Assembly: GCA_025408425.1 (NCBI GenBank)
Contig: JANXYX010000052.1
Coordinates: 56,828-120,827 of the forward strand
Length of the DNA stretch: 64,000 nt
Origin: Granulicella sp.
GTDB lineage: Bacteria > Acidobacteriota > Terriglobia > Terriglobales > Acidobacteriaceae
Direction of reading: 5' to 3'
The translations under genes were made by a program, and so were the position numbers. This document shows positions 8,223 to 17,378 of this stretch, piece by piece. The notes beneath the pieces were generated by a model, which saw only the letters and a list, made by a program, of their open reading frames with translations, was not told the DNA's origin and searched no databases. Each line of letters starts with the position of its first letter. The first letter of the stretch is position 1.

Positions 8223-9860
8223 ATGAGTGTTGAGTGTTACCCAATTACGGTGTTGCCGCATATATCGCAGCTATATCGCGACTATCTTGCGATGGGCGAA
8301 AGTGCCGAGGATGCTGCGGTGCGGCAGTGGTATGGCTCCGGACAGACGGGCGGGCCGTTTTCGGGCGGATGGATGACAGGTGCGGTTCCGGCGGTTGAGG
8401 CGGAACGGCTGGCAGATGCGTTGCGGCAGCAGAGTCTGGAGTTTGGCGCGGGTGCTGCGGCGCTGGCAAATATTGAGAAGCTGCGGGGGGGTGCGCGGGC
8501 GGTGGTGACAGGGCAGCAGGTGGGTTTGCTCGGTGGACCGCTGCTGACTTTGCTGAAGGCGGCTACTGCGGTGGCTCGGGCGAAGCAGGCGACCAAGGCA
8601 ACGGGGATCGAGCATGTGCCGATGTTCTGGCTGGCTACGGAAGATCATGATCTGGAAGAAGTGGACCAGGTTTCGCTGCTGACGAAGACAGGCGTCGAGA
8701 CTCTACGCGCGGGATTGAAGACGCCTGGGGCGGTTCCGGTGGGTGGGGTTGAGATTGGCGCGGAGATTGAGTCGGTGCTGGCGCAGGCGGACGAGTTACT
8801 GGGATATGGCCCGGTGTGTGATCTACTGCGGCACTGTTATGAGCCCAGGGATGGGTATCGTCCGACGATGGGTGGGGCTTTTGCGCGGTTGATGGCACAG
8901 ATCTTTGCTGAGCAGGGATTAATTGTGATGGATGCGGCCGGGCGTGAGTTTCATGCGCTGGGGGAGCGGACGCTGCGGTATGCGATTGAACATGCGGAAG
9001 AGCTGGAGACGGCTCTGTTGGAACAGTCGCAGGAGTTGTTGGAGGATGGGTACCACGCTCAGGTGCTGGTAGTGGCAGGGCATAGCCTTCTGTTTTTGAT
9101 TGACGGCGTGGCCGGGGAGCGGGCTGCGCTACGACGGCTGCCGGATGGTGGATGGAAGGCTGCGGGCAAGGTGTATACGACATCGGAGCTGCTGGCGATT
9201 CTGGAGACTGAGCCAGAGCGGATCAGTCCGAATGCGCTGTTGCGGCCGGTGTTTCAGGATACGATTTTGCCGACGGCTGCGTACATTGGCGGGCCGGCGG
9301 AGATTGCTTATTTCGCGCAGAGCTCAGTGGCGTATGAGGCGATACTGGGGCGGATGACTCCGGTGTTGCCGCGGCTGAGTGCGACGCTGGTGGAGCCTGC
9401 GATTGTTTCCGTGATGGAGAAGCACGAGGTGAGTCTGCCGGATGCGATGACGACGGCGGAGGCGCTGGCGCTGCGGCTGGGTGCGCGGGCGATGCCGATT
9501 GAGGGGAAGCGGCGCCTGGCAGCGGTGGGAAATGCGGTGGATGCCGAACTGATGGCGTTGACCGAGTATATGTCGGCGATGGATGAGAATCTGGGGCGGG
9601 CGGCGACGGTTTCGGGTAACAAGATGCGGTACCAGATGAATCGTCTGCGGCGGGTGGCGGCGACGTTTGAGCTGCAGAAGGAGGCTAGTCTGCGGAGGCA
9701 TGCGGAGGTGTTGGCGCTGCATCTGTTTCCAGACGGGCATCCGCAGGAGAGACTGGTGGCTGGAGCGTGGTTTCTGGGGCGGTATGGGGACGGGTTAGTG
9801 GAGCGGATGGTGTGGTCGGCGGAGAATCTTTGTCCAGGGCATATGGTTATCAAACTCTAA
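8223..9860 (+). CDS. bshC: bacillithiol biosynthesis cysteine-adding enzyme BshC
   Basis: The product of about 545 residues is close to the usual BshC length of about 540. Family hallmarks are 'VTGQQVGLLGGPLL' (about residues 92-105), 'VPMFWLATEDHDLEEV' and a C-terminal 'RMVWSAENLCPGHMVIKL'. BshC joins cysteine to glucosaminyl-malate in the last step of bacillithiol synthesis. I prefer the ATG at 8223; the GTG at 8214 is only 3 nt from the GAGGA and seems too close. Presence of bshC indicates that this organism uses bacillithiol as its low-molecular-weight thiol; bshA and bshB are not in the window. Confidence 0.94.
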   Translation: MSVECYPITVLPHISQLYRDYLAMGESAEDAAVRQWYGSGQTGGPFSGGWMTGAVPAVEAERLADALRQQSLEFGAGAAALANIEKLRGGARAVVTGQQVGLLGGPLLTLLKAATAVARAKQATKATGIEHVPMFWLATEDHDLEEVDQVSLLTKTGVETLRAGLKTPGAVPVGGVEIGAEIESVLAQADELLGYGPVCDLLRHCYEPRDGYRPTMGGAFARLMAQIFAEQGLIVMDAAGREFHALGERTLRYAIEHAEELETALLEQSQELLEDGYHAQVLVVAGHSLLFLIDGVAGERAALRRLPDGGWKAAGKVYTTSELLAILETEPERISPNALLRPVFQDTILPTAAYIGGPAEIAYFAQSSVAYEAILGRMTPVLPRLSATLVEPAIVSVMEKHEVSLPDAMTTAEALALRLGARAMPIEGKRRLAAVGNAVDAELMALTEYMSAMDENLGRAATVSGNKMRYQMNRLRRVAATFELQKEASLRRHAEVLALHLFPDGHPQERLVAGAWFLGRYGDGLVERMVWSAENLCPGHMVIKL

Positions 9861-9899
9861 GACTGATTGGGTCTTAGAATGGTGACGAGGTGGATTGCC

Positions 9900-10208
9900 A
9901 TGGGGATGAGTGACGAAGCGTTTGAGGTGATGTGTCCTGATTGTGGAGGGATGCTGAAGATCGATCCGGTGACTCGGTCGGTGATTGCTCATACGCCGGC
10001 TCCGAGAAAGAAGATGTTTGAGGACTTTGGTGAGGCGGCGCGGGCTCTGCGTGAGGCGGATGTGCGGCGGGACTCGATCTTTGCGCAGAGTGTGGATGCG
10101 CAGAAGAACAAGGACGATGTGCTGGCGAAGAAGTTTGCGGAGGCGGTGAAGAAGGCTAAGGAGAGTCCGCTGACGGAGCGGCCGTTGAGGGATTTTGATT
10201 TGGATTAA
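9900..10208 (+). CDS. small protein with N-terminal CPDC motif, unknown function
   Basis: The 102-residue product starts at ATG 9900 (GACGAGG 10 nt upstream) or possibly ATG 9906. The N-terminus has one Cys pair, 'VMCPDCGGMLKIDP', like half of a zinc ribbon, with 'SVIAHTP' supplying a possible extra ligand. The rest is charged, helical and Lys/Glu-rich ('KKFAEAVKKAKESPLTERPL'). It begins about 40 bp after bshC on the same strand and may be cotranscribed. I do not recognise a family with a known function. Confidence 0.75.
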   Translation: MGMSDEAFEVMCPDCGGMLKIDPVTRSVIAHTPAPRKKMFEDFGEAARALREADVRRDSIFAQSVDAQKNKDDVLAKKFAEAVKKAKESPLTERPLRDFDLD

Positions 10209-10253
10209 GTCTTTTGGGCCACTACACACTCTATTTAAAAGTGAGGTAGCTTG

Positions 10254-10481
10254 ATGCAAGCAAGCGGCCATTTTTTTGATTTCATCTTTTCAATGCCTGT
10301 TTACTGGACCACTGCGGTAAGCGGTATTTTTCTTCTTGGCTATAGCCTTGTCGCTTCCATTCTGGGGATAAGTCCTTTATTCCGGTTTCCGGCAAGGTAC
10401 ACCCCTATCGCCCGAATCTATGACTTTACGTTCAGCGGGTTGATCTGCCTGTTCGGCGTCTGGCATCTTTTGCGGATTTAG
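10254..10481 (+). CDS. small membrane protein, unknown function
   Basis: The 75-residue product has two hydrophobic stretches (about residues 16-38 and 53-73) and no recognised motif. A GTGAGGT ribosome site lies upstream of the ATG at 10254. It follows the CPDC protein by about 45 bp. Base composition is lower in G+C than its neighbours, which may indicate later acquisition or weak selection. Confidence 0.6.
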   Translation: MQASGHFFDFIFSMPVYWTTAVSGIFLLGYSLVASILGISPLFRFPARYTPIARIYDFTFSGLICLFGVWHLLRI

Positions 10482-10581
10482 GACGGCTTCGCGGCTGGAG
10501 TTGATCGGTTTTCGGGATATAACCTCTCGTCACGAGCTCTGCGTTCGCGCGAATTCTGCACGAGCGCGGTAGACTGAAGAG

Positions 10582-12405
10582 ATGCCACCAATCTTAAATG
10601 CGCAGGGTTTAACCAAGGCCTTTGGCGCGACGCCTTTGTTTCGTGAAATTTCTTTTACTGTGAATGATGGGGACCGCATTGGGCTGATCGGGCCGAATGG
10701 GGCGGGGAAGAGTACGCTGCTGAAGGTTCTGGCGGGCGAGGAAGATGCGGACGCGGGGGATGTTGCGATTCGCAAGCGGGCTCGTGTGGGGTATGTGAAG
10801 CAGGAGTCGACGTTTGCGCCGGGTTTGACGGTGCGGGACGTGCTGGAGCAGGCGCTGATCGCGGCCAAGGTGGCCGAGGGTGAGCATGAGGGCCGGCTGC
10901 GGGAGACGAGCGGGCGGACGGGCTTTCCGGATATGACGGCGGAAGCGGCGAAGCTGAGCGGCGGTTGGCGGAAGCGGCTGGCAATTGCGGAGGCGGTGGT
11001 GACGCATCCGGATGTGCTGCTGCTGGATGAGCCGACGAACCATTTGGACCTGGCGGGGATTGCGTGGCTGGAGGAGTTGCTGAATGAGGCTGATTTCGCT
11101 TGTGTTCTGGTCAGTCACGATCGTTATTTTCTTGAGAATGTTACGACGTCGATAGTAGAGCTGAACCGCGTGTATGCGGATGGATTGCTGCGGGTGCAGG
11201 GGACTTACTCGAAGTTTATAGAGGGTAAGCAGGCGTACATGGAGGCGCAGAACAAGCTGCAGGATGCTCTGAAGAACCGCGTGAAGATTGAGGTGGACTG
11301 GCTGCGGCGGGGGCCGAAGGCGCGGAGTACTAAGGCCAAGGCGCGGATCGACAATGCGAATGACCTGATTGGGCAGTTGAAGGAGGTCAACGCGCGGGTG
11401 CAGACTTCGAGCGCGGGGATTGATTTTTCTGCGACGGACCGGCAGACGAAGCGCTTGGTGGAGTTCGAAGATGTGAGCTGCGTGCTGGGTGACCGGAAGA
11501 TTGTTGAAGGGTTGAATTTTCTGGTGACGAGCGGGATGCGCGTGGGGCTGGTGGGGCCGAATGGGAGTGGCAAGACTACGCTGCTGCGGCTGCTGACGGG
11601 TGAGCTGGAGCCGACGTCGGGGACGATCAAGAAGGCGGCTTCGCTGAAGACGGTGTACTTCAGCCAGACGCGGGAGCTGGAGGAGGGCGTGACGCTGAGG
11701 CGGGCGCTGGCTCCGGACTCGGACTCGGTGGTGTACCAGGGACGGGTGGTGCATGTGGCGAGTTATGCTACGAAGTTTCTGTTTACGAGCGAGCAGTTGA
11801 ATCAGCCGGTGGAGCGGCTGAGCGGTGGGGAGCGGGCTCGGGTGCTGATTGCGAAGTTGATGCTGGAGCCGGCGGATTTGTTGTTGCTGGATGAACCTAC
11901 GAACGATCTGGATATTCAGACGCTGGAGATTCTGGAAGAGAGTCTGCTGGAGTACACGGGGGCGCTGATCTTAGTGACGCACGACCGTTATATGTTGGAT
12001 CGTGTGTCGACGATTGTGCTGGGACTGGACGGGAAGGGTGGAGCGGAGACGTTTGCCGACTACGGCCAGTGGGAGCAGTGGCGGGGCGTGAAGGTGGAAG
12101 AGTCGATTGTGCCGGGACAGGCGGGTACGGCTGTCGCAGGGACTGCTTCTACTGCTGGTAAGGAGGCTGCGTCGGGTGGGAAGAAGAAGCTTTCGTATCT
12201 GGAGGCTCGTGAGTTTGCGGGGATTGAGACGGCGGTGGATGCGGCGGAGGATCGGCTGCAGGCTGCTCGGGAGAAGATTGAAGAGCCTGAGGTGGCGACG
12301 GATGCGGTGAAGCTTACTACTGCGCTGGCGGAGATGGAAGCTGCGCAGGAGGTGGCGGACAAGCTGTATGCGCGGTGGGCGGAGTTGACGGAGAAGGCTG
12401 GGTAG
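10582..12405 (+). CDS. ABC-F family ATPase (Uup-like)
   Basis: The 607-residue protein has two ABC ATPase domains in one chain and no membrane segments. Domain 1 has Walker A 'GPNGAGKST' (37-45), signature 'LSGGWRKRLAIAE' and Walker B 'DVLLLDEPTNHLDL'. Domain 2 has 'GPNGSGKTT', 'LSGGERARVLIAK' and 'DLLLLDEPTNDLDI'. The linker between them is charged and helical, and the C-terminus (about residues 530-607) is a predicted coiled coil as in Uup. ABC-F proteins act on the ribosome; Uup-type members are linked to ribosome assembly and transposon excision rather than drug export. Antibiotic resistance function cannot be inferred. Confidence 0.92.
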   Translation: MPPILNAQGLTKAFGATPLFREISFTVNDGDRIGLIGPNGAGKSTLLKVLAGEEDADAGDVAIRKRARVGYVKQESTFAPGLTVRDVLEQALIAAKVAEGEHEGRLRETSGRTGFPDMTAEAAKLSGGWRKRLAIAEAVVTHPDVLLLDEPTNHLDLAGIAWLEELLNEADFACVLVSHDRYFLENVTTSIVELNRVYADGLLRVQGTYSKFIEGKQAYMEAQNKLQDALKNRVKIEVDWLRRGPKARSTKAKARIDNANDLIGQLKEVNARVQTSSAGIDFSATDRQTKRLVEFEDVSCVLGDRKIVEGLNFLVTSGMRVGLVGPNGSGKTTLLRLLTGELEPTSGTIKKAASLKTVYFSQTRELEEGVTLRRALAPDSDSVVYQGRVVHVASYATKFLFTSEQLNQPVERLSGGERARVLIAKLMLEPADLLLLDEPTNDLDIQTLEILEESLLEYTGALILVTHDRYMLDRVSTIVLGLDGKGGAETFADYGQWEQWRGVKVEESIVPGQAGTAVAGTASTAGKEAASGGKKKLSYLEAREFAGIETAVDAAEDRLQAAREKIEEPEVATDAVKLTTALAEMEAAQEVADKLYARWAELTEKAG

Positions 12406-12429
12406 TGGGGAAGAGGCAACGACAAGTGC

Positions 12430-12626
12430 AACTGCAGGTCCTTCGACTGCGCCTCTCTCGGTAAGGCTGCGAGAGGCTTCGCTCAGGATGACACTTTGTG
12501 GGGAAGGTGGGGGAGAACGGTCGTGCTTCGCACGATGCCCACTCATCGCATGAGACAAAGACGCGATGAATGGGGCACCCGACTGTATCGATCCCACGCT
12601 TCTCCACCACGACGAGTTTGTGGTGG
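12430..12626. repeat. dispersed REP-like repeat and hairpin between abcF and dinB
   Basis: At 12439-12494 a copy of the family 'TCCTTCGACT...TTCGCTCAGGATGACA' is interrupted by the insert CCTCTC...GAGAGG, itself an inverted repeat. Its minus-strand translation gives the familiar spurious peptide 'KCHPERS'. At 12604-12626 CCACCAC pairs with GTGGTGG just past the dinB stop and may terminate that gene. No ORF here is convincing. Confidence 0.7.
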
Positions 12627-12627
12627 G

Positions 12628-13137
12628 TTAGGGGTTGAAGGGTTCGTCGGCGGAAGGGCCGTAGAGTCCGGGGACCGGGATGTCATTAAGGCGGAGATAG
12701 ACGCCTAGCTGGGCTCGGTGGTGGATGAGGTGGTTGAGGAACATGTTGCGGTAGGTCTTGGAGCGGGTGTCGTTGGAGATGACGTGCTCGCCGAAGCAGA
12801 ACTTCCAGCGCTCGGCGAGGGCTGCTTCAGAGACGGTGGCGAGAGCGGTTTTGGCTTCGTTGAGGGACTGCTCGAAGGTGGCGAGGAGGGTGTCGCGGGT
12901 GCGGAAGACCAGGTCGGGGCGAGGGAGGTCGCTGTTGGCGAGGTCCATGCCCGACATGGTCATGATGTATTTGGCGAAGATGGGCAGGGTGGCCACGTGC
13001 ATGGAGAGTTTGCCGATGGCGAAGGACTTTGCGTGGGGCTTGTATTCAGGCTTGTCTTCGGGGATGCGCTCGAGGATGCGGCGGGTGTTGGCCATTTCGG
13101 TGTCGAAGTCTTCGAGAAGGATTTCTTTGGCGGTCAT
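12628..13137 (-). CDS. DinB family protein
   Basis: The 169-residue protein matches the DinB/YfiT four-helix bundle: 'LLEDFDTEMANTRRILERIP' at the N-terminus, 'GKLSMHVATLPIFAKYIM', and 'MFLNHLIHHRAQLGVYLRLN' with the metal-binding histidines. Many family members are divalent-metal-dependent thiol transferases, and several use bacillithiol. The presence of bshC about 3 kb away makes this a candidate bacillithiol S-transferase, but that is inference. An AAAGGAA site precedes the ATG. Confidence 0.88.
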   Translation of the reverse strand: MTAKEILLEDFDTEMANTRRILERIPEDKPEYKPHAKSFAIGKLSMHVATLPIFAKYIMTMSGMDLANSDLPRPDLVFRTRDTLLATFEQSLNEAKTALATVSEAALAERWKFCFGEHVISNDTRSKTYRNMFLNHLIHHRAQLGVYLRLNDIPVPGLYGPSADEPFNP

Positions 13138-13238
13138 TTGAGTTCCTTTCAGTAGAAAGAACGAACAACAGCAAGAACTAAATACGGGGATTCTTTGACT
13201 GCGCAGGTCACGATGAAAGCGGTGGAAAGCTGGCCGGG

Positions 13239-14006
13239 TTAGATGCCGGTGATGTTGTAGCCGCAGTCTACGAAGGTGATTTCGCCGGTGATACCTGAGG
13301 CGAGGTTGGAGGAGAGGAAGAGGGCTGCTCCTCCGACTTCGGACTGGTCAACGTTGCGGTGGAGGGGGGCGCGCTCTTCTACTGCGTTGAGGATCTTGGA
13401 GAAGTCGCCGATGCCGCGGGCGGCGAGGGTCTTGATGGGGCCAGCGGAGATGGCGTTGACGCGGATGTTGCGTGATCCGAGCGATGCGGCCAGGTAACGG
13501 ACGGTGGCTTCGAGTGCGGCTTTAGCGACGCCCATGACGTTGTAGTTGGGAAAGGTCTTGGTGGATCCGTAGTAGGTGAGGGTGAGGATGGAGCCGCCGT
13601 CGGTCATGAGGGGCGCTGCGCCGCGGGCGATGGCGATGAGGGAGTAGGCGCTGACATCGTGGGCGACGCGGAAGTCATCGCGGGTGGTGAGGAGGAAGTC
13701 GTTCTTGATGGCGTCGGCAGGTGCGTAGGCTACGGAGTGGACGACGATGTCGAGCTTGCCGTAGGTGGCCTTGAGCTGCTCGAAGACGGAGTCGAGTTCG
13801 GAGTCGGAGGAGACGTCGCACTGGAAGATCTGGGCATCGCGGAGTTCGGGGATGAGGGCTTCGGCTTCTTTTTTGAGGCGCTCGCTCTGATAGCAGATGG
13901 CGAGTCGGGCTCCGGCTTCGGAGAGCTTTTGGGCGATGGCCCAGGCGATGCTGCGTTTGTTGGCGAGGCCGAAGACGACTGCGACTTTACCGGTGAGATC
14001 GATCAT
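13239..14006 (-). CDS. fabI: enoyl-[acyl-carrier-protein] reductase (NADH)
   Basis: From the ATG at 14006 (GAGGAA 9 nt upstream) the product has 255 residues. It is a short-chain dehydrogenase of the FabI type: cofactor motif 'VVFGLANKRSIAWAIAQ' at the N-terminus, and the catalytic pair in 'YNVMGVAKAALE', the FabI-specific Y-x6-K. 'AISAGPIKTLAARGIGDF' is the substrate-binding loop. It performs the last reduction of each fatty-acid elongation cycle and is the classic target of triclosan-type inhibitors. The ORF-track start six codons upstream lacks its own ribosome site. Confidence 0.95.
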   Translation of the reverse strand: MIDLTGKVAVVFGLANKRSIAWAIAQKLSEAGARLAICYQSERLKKEAEALIPELRDAQIFQCDVSSDSELDSVFEQLKATYGKLDIVVHSVAYAPADAIKNDFLLTTRDDFRVAHDVSAYSLIAIARGAAPLMTDGGSILTLTYYGSTKTFPNYNVMGVAKAALEATVRYLAASLGSRNIRVNAISAGPIKTLAARGIGDFSKILNAVEERAPLHRNVDQSEVGGAALFLSSNLASGITGEITFVDCGYNITGI

Positions 14007-14081
14007 GTAACGTGGTTCCTCCATTGCTTGAACGCAAGGGTAAGGATACCAGTTGGTTGGTGTGACGGGAGGAGTCGTTTG

Positions 14082-15347
14082 TCAGGTACGGACGAGGGTC
14101 GGGGTGTGGCCTGGGGATGATGGGTTGGGGTCTTCGTCTGAGGGGGGAATGGCGATGTAGGAGCGGGAGTCGGTGAGATCCGCGGAGTGGCTGTTGGGAT
14201 CGTGGAGGATGACGCGGCAGTGGTTGCGGCCGGATTCTTTGGCTGTGTAGAGGGCTTTATCGGCGCGAGCGAGGAGACTGGTGGTGTGCTCCGTGGGGAC
14301 GGCTTGAGTGATGCCTGTACTGATGGTGATGGTGGTGTCGCTGAGGGGGATCTTCTGGATGGCCTGTTCGAGGCGTTTGCAGACGATGAGGGCGTCGCTC
14401 CAGGAGGTTTGGGGGAGGACGAGCAGGAATTCGTCGCCGCCGTAGCGTCCAAGGAGGTCGTAGGCCCGAAGTCGGCTGGAGATGGCAGTGGCAACCAGGC
14501 GGAGAGCTTCGTCGCCGCCTGCGTGGCCGAGGGAGTCGTTGATTGATTTGAAGTGGTCGATATCGATGAAGGCTACGGAGAGGTTCTGTCCGCTGCGATC
14601 GATGCGCTTGAGTTCGAGGGCGAGTTTGAGATCGACGCCGCGGCGGTTGAGGATGCCGGTGACGGGATCCTGCTGGGACTCATCCTGTACGAGGTTGAGG
14701 AGTTCGCTGCTGAGCATGAAGAGGAGAAATAGGCCCAGGAGGCAGACGAAGGCTGTGGCGATGACCATGGAGAGGGTCTGCATGGTGTTTTGCTGCATGT
14801 AGTTTGCAGGGGGGCCAAGGGTGAAGGTGAGAAGGACGCGGTTGAGCCCGAAGATCGCATAAGCTCCCATTACGTATGAGAAGGAGCGAATGAGAGGGCG
14901 TCGCGCGGACTGGTGATGGAGGTGATATGCGACGAGGCCACGCAGAAAGAAGGCGCTGAGACCGGAGATGACGATGCGCGCGACGATGTTGTCGTGGATG
15001 ACCGTGAAGTAAGTGATCTGGAGCGTCGCCAGAATTACCCAGGACCAGGCTGGACGGATTGATTTCTTGATGTCGAAGAACTGGCAGGTTCCAATGAGAA
15101 AGGAGAGATCACTCGCAAAGATAAGGGAGTTAGCCACGACGACGGAGAGAAAGTAGGGGATGGTGCCGCGGCCAACGATCAGGAGACCTCCGACTATTCC
15201 GAGGGCGTAGCTGGCGGCGAAGGCTCCGGTGCCACGCAGACGGCCGTATAGGTGCCTCATTCCGAAGAGGAATATGGCATAGATGGCGGCCATCAGAAGT
15301 TGACAGCCGAGAAGCGTTCTATTGTCGACCCAGCCCAGTACAGACAT
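14082..15347 (-). CDS. membrane-anchored diguanylate cyclase
   Basis: From the ATG at 15347 the product has 421 residues. About seven hydrophobic helices fill residues 5-220 and form a sensor of the 7TM type. A GGDEF domain follows: 'LLGRYGGDEFLLVLP' has the intact active site and is preceded by the inhibitory I-site 'RAYD' at the canonical five-residue spacing. It should make cyclic di-GMP from two GTP with product inhibition. About 50 Ser/Pro-rich residues trail the catalytic domain. The input signal is unknown. Confidence 0.92.
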   Translation of the reverse strand: MSVLGWVDNRTLLGCQLLMAAIYAIFLFGMRHLYGRLRGTGAFAASYALGIVGGLLIVGRGTIPYFLSVVVANSLIFASDLSFLIGTCQFFDIKKSIRPAWSWVILATLQITYFTVIHDNIVARIVISGLSAFFLRGLVAYHLHHQSARRPLIRSFSYVMGAYAIFGLNRVLLTFTLGPPANYMQQNTMQTLSMVIATAFVCLLGLFLLFMLSSELLNLVQDESQQDPVTGILNRRGVDLKLALELKRIDRSGQNLSVAFIDIDHFKSINDSLGHAGGDEALRLVATAISSRLRAYDLLGRYGGDEFLLVLPQTSWSDALIVCKRLEQAIQKIPLSDTTITISTGITQAVPTEHTTSLLARADKALYTAKESGRNHCRVILHDPNSHSADLTDSRSYIAIPPSDEDPNPSSPGHTPTLVRT

Positions 15348-15445
15348 TCTGTTACCTGCCTGCAACGATATTAGTGTGCTGAGAGCTGTTGTGGGAGGGC
15401 GACGTTGAGCAACTTAAGTTGTAGTCTGGCTTGATTCAAGGGGGG

Positions 15446-15826
15446 TTAGGCCAAGGTTAGCCAGTCGTACTGCTCGTCGGTGATGGGAACGACCGAGAGC
15501 CTGAACTGGCGGAAGAGGATGGAATCGTGGAATACGGCTGCTGCGCGGATTTCGGCGAGCGACTTTTCCTGTTTGAGACGTTTGACGGGCTTGATGCGGA
15601 CGAGAGGATTCCTGGGGTCCGTAGCATCTACGGAGACAACTTTGGCGGTGCCGACGGCGGCTTTGCCAATATTGGAGTGATAGATGACTAGCTTCTCGCC
15701 CTTCTTCATGCCGCGAAGGTAGAGGATCGCCTGGTTATTGGCGATGCCGTCCCAGGTGGTTTCGCCGTCGCGTTCGAGGTCATCGAAGGAGTATTTGTTG
15801 GGCTCTGTCTTGAGGAGGTAGGGCAT
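15446..15826 (-). CDS. EVE domain-containing protein
   Basis: The 126-residue protein is a complete EVE (PUA-like) domain: 'YLLKTEPNKYSFDDLERDGETTWDGI', 'MKKGEKLVIYHSN', and 'LFRQFRLSVVPITDEQYD'. EVE domains bind modified bases in DNA or RNA; the small stand-alone form is widespread and probably binds modified RNA. No modification or restriction gene is adjacent. It lies just upstream of nothing on its strand and about 45 bp from the murI operon end. Confidence 0.9.
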   Translation of the reverse strand: MPYLLKTEPNKYSFDDLERDGETTWDGIANNQAILYLRGMKKGEKLVIYHSNIGKAAVGTAKVVSVDATDPRNPLVRIKPVKRLKQEKSLAEIRAAAVFHDSILFRQFRLSVVPITDEQYDWLTLA

Positions 15827-15870
15827 GTGTGTCCTTTGAGTTGGGTTTTGTAGGTGTTCGTTGCGGCGGA

Positions 15871-16722
15871 TCAGCCACCAAGATCGATGAGTTTGACGGT
15901 GGGCAGGGGACGGCCGAGGAACAGTGAGCCGAGGCGTTGGAATTTCTCAACGGAGTCGGTGGCGTAGAACTCGCAGGTTGGCTGGGCGGGGGAGGAGTCT
16001 GCGGGGGGGGTGGTTTTTTGGGCGATTGCCTGTGCGGTGGTTTGAGCGGTGGCCTCAGCGGAGTCGATGATGGTCATGGGGTGGTTGAGGGTTTTGAGAG
16101 TCTTTTCGATGAGGGGCTTGAGCAGGGGGTAGTGCGTGCAGCCGAGGAGGAGGGTGTTGGCGTTGGGAGCTTCGGCCAGGGCTTCGGTGAGGTAGATGCG
16201 GAGGACTTCTGCGGTGACGGGATGGTCGATCCAACCTTCTTCGGCTAGAGGCACGAGGAGGGGGCAGGCTTTTTCTGTGGCCTGAAGACCAAGGGCGGTG
16301 AGGGCGTGGGCGTAGGCGTGGGACTGGATGGTGGCGGTGGTAGCGAGGACGAGAACCTGTGGGGTAGATGTTGGTCCGGCAGCGGCGAGGGTGGCCTGGG
16401 CTCCGGGCTGAATGACACCAATGACGGGGATAGGGAGGGCGGCCTGGATGTCAGGGAGGGCCAGGGCGGTGGCGGTGTTGCAGGCGATGACGAGGAGGTC
16501 CGCCCCTTGCTGATGGAGGAACTTTGCGCTGGAGATGGCGTAGCGGGCGATGGTTTGCTGGGATTTTGAGCCGTAGGGCAGTCGGGCGGTGTCGCCTAGA
16601 TAGATGTAGTGGGCTGCGGGGATAAGGGGCAGCAGGGCACGGAGGACGGTGAGGCCGCCAAAGCCTGAGTCGAAGACGCCGATGGTGGGGCCGGAGTTGT
16701 GGGCGGGGTTGGGAGGGGTCAT
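15871..16722 (-). CDS. murI: glutamate racemase
   Basis: The 283-residue protein interconverts L- and D-glutamate for peptidoglycan. 'GVFDSGFGGLTVLRAL' opens the fold; the two catalytic cysteines are C81 in 'VIACNTATAL' and C195 in 'LLGCTHYPLL'. Its ATG overlaps the gerM-type stop by 4 nt (ATGA), so it is the third gene of a translationally coupled operon with a GerMN protein and an amidase. Confidence 0.95.
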   Translation of the reverse strand: MTPPNPAHNSGPTIGVFDSGFGGLTVLRALLPLIPAAHYIYLGDTARLPYGSKSQQTIARYAISSAKFLHQQGADLLVIACNTATALALPDIQAALPIPVIGVIQPGAQATLAAAGPTSTPQVLVLATTATIQSHAYAHALTALGLQATEKACPLLVPLAEEGWIDHPVTAEVLRIYLTEALAEAPNANTLLLGCTHYPLLKPLIEKTLKTLNHPMTIIDSAEATAQTTAQAIAQKTTPPADSSPAQPTCEFYATDSVEKFQRLGSLFLGRPLPTVKLIDLGG

Positions 16723-17378
16723 GGGTGGCTGTCCTGCTCGGTGGTTGGTGTGACGGGCTTGTTGGTGGTGTCTGTGGCGGGATAGGTGCGGAGGAGGTCG
16801 GCGTGGCCAGCGAGGGTTTCGCGGGTCTGACCGTTGACGAGGAAGCGGACCTGAGTGACCTGGGGGAAAGCGGCGTGGAGGGTGCCGATTATGGATTCAA
16901 TCGTCAGGTCTTCGACTTCGACGCCTGAGGGGTGGTTTTCGACGAATGCGCCGTGAAGGTTGATGACGGCGAGTTGTCCTGAGGAGGAGAACTCCTGTGC
17001 AGGGTCGGTGGGGGTGGTGATGGGGAGATTGAGGAAGAAGACATCGTCGATGGCGGGACCGCTCTGGAGGATGTGGGCGGAGTCGGGGAGGGCGTATTGG
17101 GCGAGGAGCTGCTGGAGGAGCACGCGAGCGCGGACAGTGGGCTCCTGGGGCAGGGAGAGGGAGCGTTGGGTGGCTGTGATCGAGCCGTCTGAGTCGTTTG
17201 CGAGGTAGAAGTTGAAGTCCTGAGCGCTGGAGGCTGCGGGCGCGGCGAGTGGGGTGTAATCGGCGAGTGCGGTGAGTTTTTTGTGTGCCTGCTCGCAGCC
17301 GCGGAGGAGGAAGATCGTCATGAGGAGGCTGCTGGCTACGAGGATCCAGAAGAGAACGCGCTGGTAGCGGGGGATCAT
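16719..17378 (-). CDS. GerMN domain protein, membrane-anchored
   Basis: The 219-residue protein begins with an uncleaved-looking hydrophobic helix (residues 8-27) ending in 'LLRGC', which might be a poor lipobox. A GerMN domain fills residues 60-200 ('NFYLANDSDGSITATQRSL', 'VFFLNLP', 'QLAVINLHG', 'VTQVRFLVNGQTRETLAGH'). GerMN proteins are extracytoplasmic and associate with amidases in sporulation or cell-wall remodelling. It overlaps the amidase stop and the murI start by 4 nt each, which supports a shared envelope role. Confidence 0.88.
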   Translation of the reverse strand: MIPRYQRVLFWILVASSLLMTIFLLRGCEQAHKKLTALADYTPLAAPAASSAQDFNFYLANDSDGSITATQRSLSLPQEPTVRARVLLQQLLAQYALPDSAHILQSGPAIDDVFFLNLPITTPTDPAQEFSSSGQLAVINLHGAFVENHPSGVEVEDLTIESIIGTLHAAFPQVTQVRFLVNGQTRETLAGHADLLRTYPATDTTNKPVTPTTEQDSHP

